A stretch of 64,000 nt of DNA. Source: Chitinophagaceae bacterium. GTDB lineage: Bacteria > Bacteroidota > Bacteroidia > Chitinophagales > Chitinophagaceae. The first letter of the stretch is position 1. Every line of letters starts with the position of its first letter. Shown here in pieces: positions 61,858 to 64,000 of the stretch. Made by a program: the position numbers and the translations under genes. The DNA lies in contig SAIW01000007.1 of NCBI GenBank assembly GCA_004028795.1, positions 310,001-374,000 on the forward strand. Direction: 5' to 3'. The notes under the pieces are model-generated. The model did no database searches and was not told the origin of the DNA. It saw nothing but the letters and a program-made list of their open reading frames with translations.

Positions 61858-63312
61858 TTATGCTGCTTTTATTTCTTCTTTTTTATAAATGTTTTGTAAG
61901 CCGTTAGTCAATTCAAACACGTTCGTAATTGATGATGGCACTTCATCAGCATAATGGCTTACATATATTAAAGTGGTGTTTGTTTGAGAACAGATAGCAT
62001 CAACCAATTGAATAACCTGTTGTGTATGCTGTTCATCTAAATGCTGGCAAGGCTCATCTAAAACAAGCAATGGCGGACTCTTTACAAAAGCTCTTGCAAG
62101 CAATGCCAATCGTTGTTCTCCGGTGGAAACAGCAGACAGGCTTAGGTAACGAATTGGAGAAAACCCAAAGAATGCTATCCACTGCTCTAATATTTGTTTC
62201 TGCTCTTTATTAAGGCTTTGGTATAAACCCATGGTATCAAAGAAACCCGATGCAACAGTTTGTTCTATTGTAATTGCTTTATCAAAATATTTATGCAGTT
62301 CGGGAGAAACATAACCTACTTTTCTTTTTACATCCCAAATGCTTTCGCCGCTGCCCCGTTTTTTATCAAACAAATAGATTTCATTGGAATAAGCCTGAGG
62401 ATTATCGCCTGTAATTAAACTTAGTAAGGTTGATTTACCTGCACCATTATGACCTTTCAGTAGCCAACGTTCACCTTGTTTTATTTGCCAATTTATATTT
62501 TCAAGAATTGTTTTGTTGCCATATTTTACAGCAACATTCTTCATGCTAATGATCGCCTGAAACGATTGCTGTTGCTGCTTTGCAGGAATTTCTCCTGTAT
62601 TAAAAGCAATATTTTTTGTAGTATGGTTTTTAAAATTTTCTTTTTGTGAGAATTGAATTAATTCCCCTTTATTCAGCTCTGCAATATGTGTAATGAAAGA
62701 AGGAATATTGTTTTCATCTGTTATTAAAATAATGGTTGTTCCTTCTTTTGCTAAATCATTTAATAGTAATTCTAATTTTTTTCTGCTGTTACTATCTAAC
62801 CCCGTAAAAGCTTTATCAAGAATTAAAATTTGTGGTTCTTGTAATAAAGCTTTTACGAGTTGTAATTTTTTTTGTTCTCCGTTGGATAGTTGGATTAACG
62901 GGGCATTAATACGATGTAGTAGATTGAATTGCTCTAATAAATTATTTACCTGCAATTCATTAGCCTGTATTTTTTCTAATTCATCTTTTACAGTTAATGC
63001 ATCTTCTGCATCGCAACTATTAAAACGTTGCTGATAATAAAAATCTGAAACGTTAGATAAGTTTTTATAAGTCTCTGTGTATTCAACAAACACTACTTTG
63101 GCTTGCATGTTATTCTGATAATTAATCTGCACATTTCCTTTAGAGAATAATTGCCCTGCTATTGCTTTAGCCAAAACAGTTTTACCACTGCCGCTTTCAC
63201 CAACAATTTCCAAATGTTCATTTGACTGAAGCATAAATGAAATATTGTTCAATACATTTTTTGCGTATTGAGTAACACAAACATTTTGTAATATGATGGT
63301 GGGTGTTTGCAT
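61858..63312 (-). CDS. Soluble ATPase with two ABC domains (ModF-like)
   Basis: The 484-residue protein carries two complete ABC domains and no membrane segment. The first has Walker A GESGSGKTVLAKAI, signature LSNGEQKK and Walker B ILILDKAFTGLD, with Lys in place of the usual Glu after Asp. The second has GHNGAGKSTLL, LSTGEQR and LLVLDEPCQHLD, with the catalytic Glu intact. This resembles ModF/PhrA-type proteins, whose role is unclear. It sits between leuD and leuB, touching the leuD stop (overlap) and 4 bp from leuB, so it is embedded in the leucine operon. Confidence 0.85.
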   Translation of the reverse strand: MQTPTIILQNVCVTQYAKNVLNNISFMLQSNEHLEIVGESGSGKTVLAKAIAGQLFSKGNVQINYQNNMQAKVVFVEYTETYKNLSNVSDFYYQQRFNSCDAEDALTVKDELEKIQANELQVNNLLEQFNLLHRINAPLIQLSNGEQKKLQLVKALLQEPQILILDKAFTGLDSNSRKKLELLLNDLAKEGTTIILITDENNIPSFITHIAELNKGELIQFSQKENFKNHTTKNIAFNTGEIPAKQQQQSFQAIISMKNVAVKYGNKTILENINWQIKQGERWLLKGHNGAGKSTLLSLITGDNPQAYSNEIYLFDKKRGSGESIWDVKRKVGYVSPELHKYFDKAITIEQTVASGFFDTMGLYQSLNKEQKQILEQWIAFFGFSPIRYLSLSAVSTGEQRLALLARAFVKSPPLLVLDEPCQHLDEQHTQQVIQLVDAICSQTNTTLIYVSHYADEVPSSITNVFELTNGLQNIYKKEEIKAA

Positions 63313-63965
63313 TATGCTGTTGCTTTTTCGAAAGCTTCTATTTTATCTTTTATGTTTAATAAATAATCAATATCATCATAGCCGTTTAATAAACAAGTCT
63401 TTTTATACTTGTTTATTTCAAAGCCTTCCTGTTCGCCTGTTGCCAATATTTTGATGTATTGTGCTTCTAAGTTTATTTCTATTTCAGCGTTGGTATCTTC
63501 TTTAATAGCTTTGAAAATTTTTTGTAGAAATTCATCGCTTATCTGAACCGGTAATAGAAAATTATTTAAAGCATTGTTCTTAAAAATGTCTGCGAAGAAG
63601 CTGCTTACCACTGCATCAAAACCATAATCTTTTATAGCCCATGCAGCATGTTCGCGAGAAGAGCCACAACCGAAATTTTTACCGGCAACTAAAATTTTAC
63701 CTGAATAAATTTTATTGTTTAATGCAAAATCTTTTACAGGTTTATTTTCATCGTCATTTTCAAAACGCCAATCACGAAATAAGTTTTTACCAAAGCCATC
63801 TCTTGTAGTTGCTTTTAAAAAACGTGCAGGAATAATCTGATCTGTATCAATATTCTCCAGTTCAATAGGCACGGCAGCAGATTGAATTACCTTTCTTTCA
63901 CTTTGAAATTTTGCAGTAGTTAAACTTTTTTTCTTTTCGTCTTCTGCGTTAATGATAACACTCAT
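63312..63965 (-). CDS. leuD: 3-isopropylmalate dehydratase small subunit
   Basis: The 217-residue subunit pairs with LeuC to isomerise isopropylmalate. It has [34 protein letters not shown] and the typical C-terminal [18 protein letters not shown]. It extends to the ATG at 63965 with about 18 extra N-terminal residues. leuC would be expected beyond the right edge. Confidence 0.95.
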   Translation of the reverse strand: MSVIINAEDEKKKSLTTAKFQSERKVIQSAAVPIELENIDTDQIIPARFLKATTRDGFGKNLFRDWRFENDDENKPVKDFALNNKIYSGKILVAGKNFGCGSSREHAAWAIKDYGFDAVVSSFFADIFKNNALNNFLLPVQISDEFLQKIFKAIKEDTNAEIEINLEAQYIKILATGEQEGFEINKYKKTCLLNGYDDIDYLLNIKDKIEAFEKATA

Positions 63966-64000
63966 TGTAAATTATTTTGAATGTTGAATTTTATATGCCG

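Overview
This window is an AT-rich chromosomal segment from a Bacteroidota bacterium, most likely of the Chitinophagaceae/Chitinophagia type. The evidence is the -33/-7 promoters of the TTTG-N19-TAnnTTTG kind, start codons with almost no Shine-Dalgarno sequences (rpsU is the exception), outer-membrane and TlpA/DUF4369 proteins typical of the phylum, a DUF6702-HupE-M1 peptidase group, and the styles of HisB, TrpA and class I IlvC. No phage or plasmid backbone is visible; the segment is mostly core metabolism and information processing.

Layout. 0-1 kb: end of a PQQ-type sugar (sorbosone/glucose) dehydrogenase and a cytochrome c. 1-17.5 kb, + strand: an interleaved his/trp block, hisB - DUF2971 gene - trp leader peptide and attenuator - trpE-G-D-C-F - a repetitive secreted protein - trpB-A - hisH - DUF559::hisA fusion - hisF - small membrane protein - hisIE - thioredoxin-like protein. 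17.6-21.2 kb: ArsC-like reductase, an outer-membrane beta-barrel protein, riboflavin synthase. 21.3-26 kb: rpsU, xerC/D, hpf, four tRNAs, tuf, tRNA-Trp, secE, nusG. 26-34.6 kb: MFS transporter, DUF6702, HupE, M1 peptidase, ECF sigma factor, uvrA. 34.7-40.4 kb: infA-rpmJ-rpsM-rpsK-rpsD-rpoA-rplQ, carA, aroQ. 40.5-47.2 kb, accessory: glycosyltransferase, SnoaL-like, GNAT, DUF2200, a REP-associated transposase (RAYT) beside its palindromic array, a secreted protein of unknown function, and a frameshifted P-loop ATPase. 47.3-64 kb, - strand: leuD - double ABC ATPase - leuB - Ile/Val leader peptide and attenuator - ilvD-B-N-C - ilvA - gltB - gltD.

Regulation. Two amino-acid operons begin with a short ORF packed with codons for their own end product (three consecutive Trp codons; an Ile/Val-rich run), followed by an intrinsic terminator. 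In both, a segment at the 3' end of the leader ORF can pair with the 5' arm of the terminator. The stall codons and this segment are separated by almost the same distance (13 and 12 nt). This looks like a compact two-state ribosome-mediated attenuator shared by the two operons. rpsU carries a strong Shine-Dalgarno sequence, which fits the autoregulation described in this phylum.

The other dominant theme is small dispersed palindromic repeats, of at least seven families. Some flank or accompany candidate mobilising proteins: the RAYT with its REP array, and a DUF559 Vsr-like nuclease bracketed by CCCCTTTAGGGG-type repeats and fused in frame to HisA. Others sit in frame inside trpE, trpA, ilvA, trpB and a glycosyltransferase gene. 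The DUF559/repeat association, the exact 21-bp insertions and the paired attenuators are the parts of this window most worth following up.
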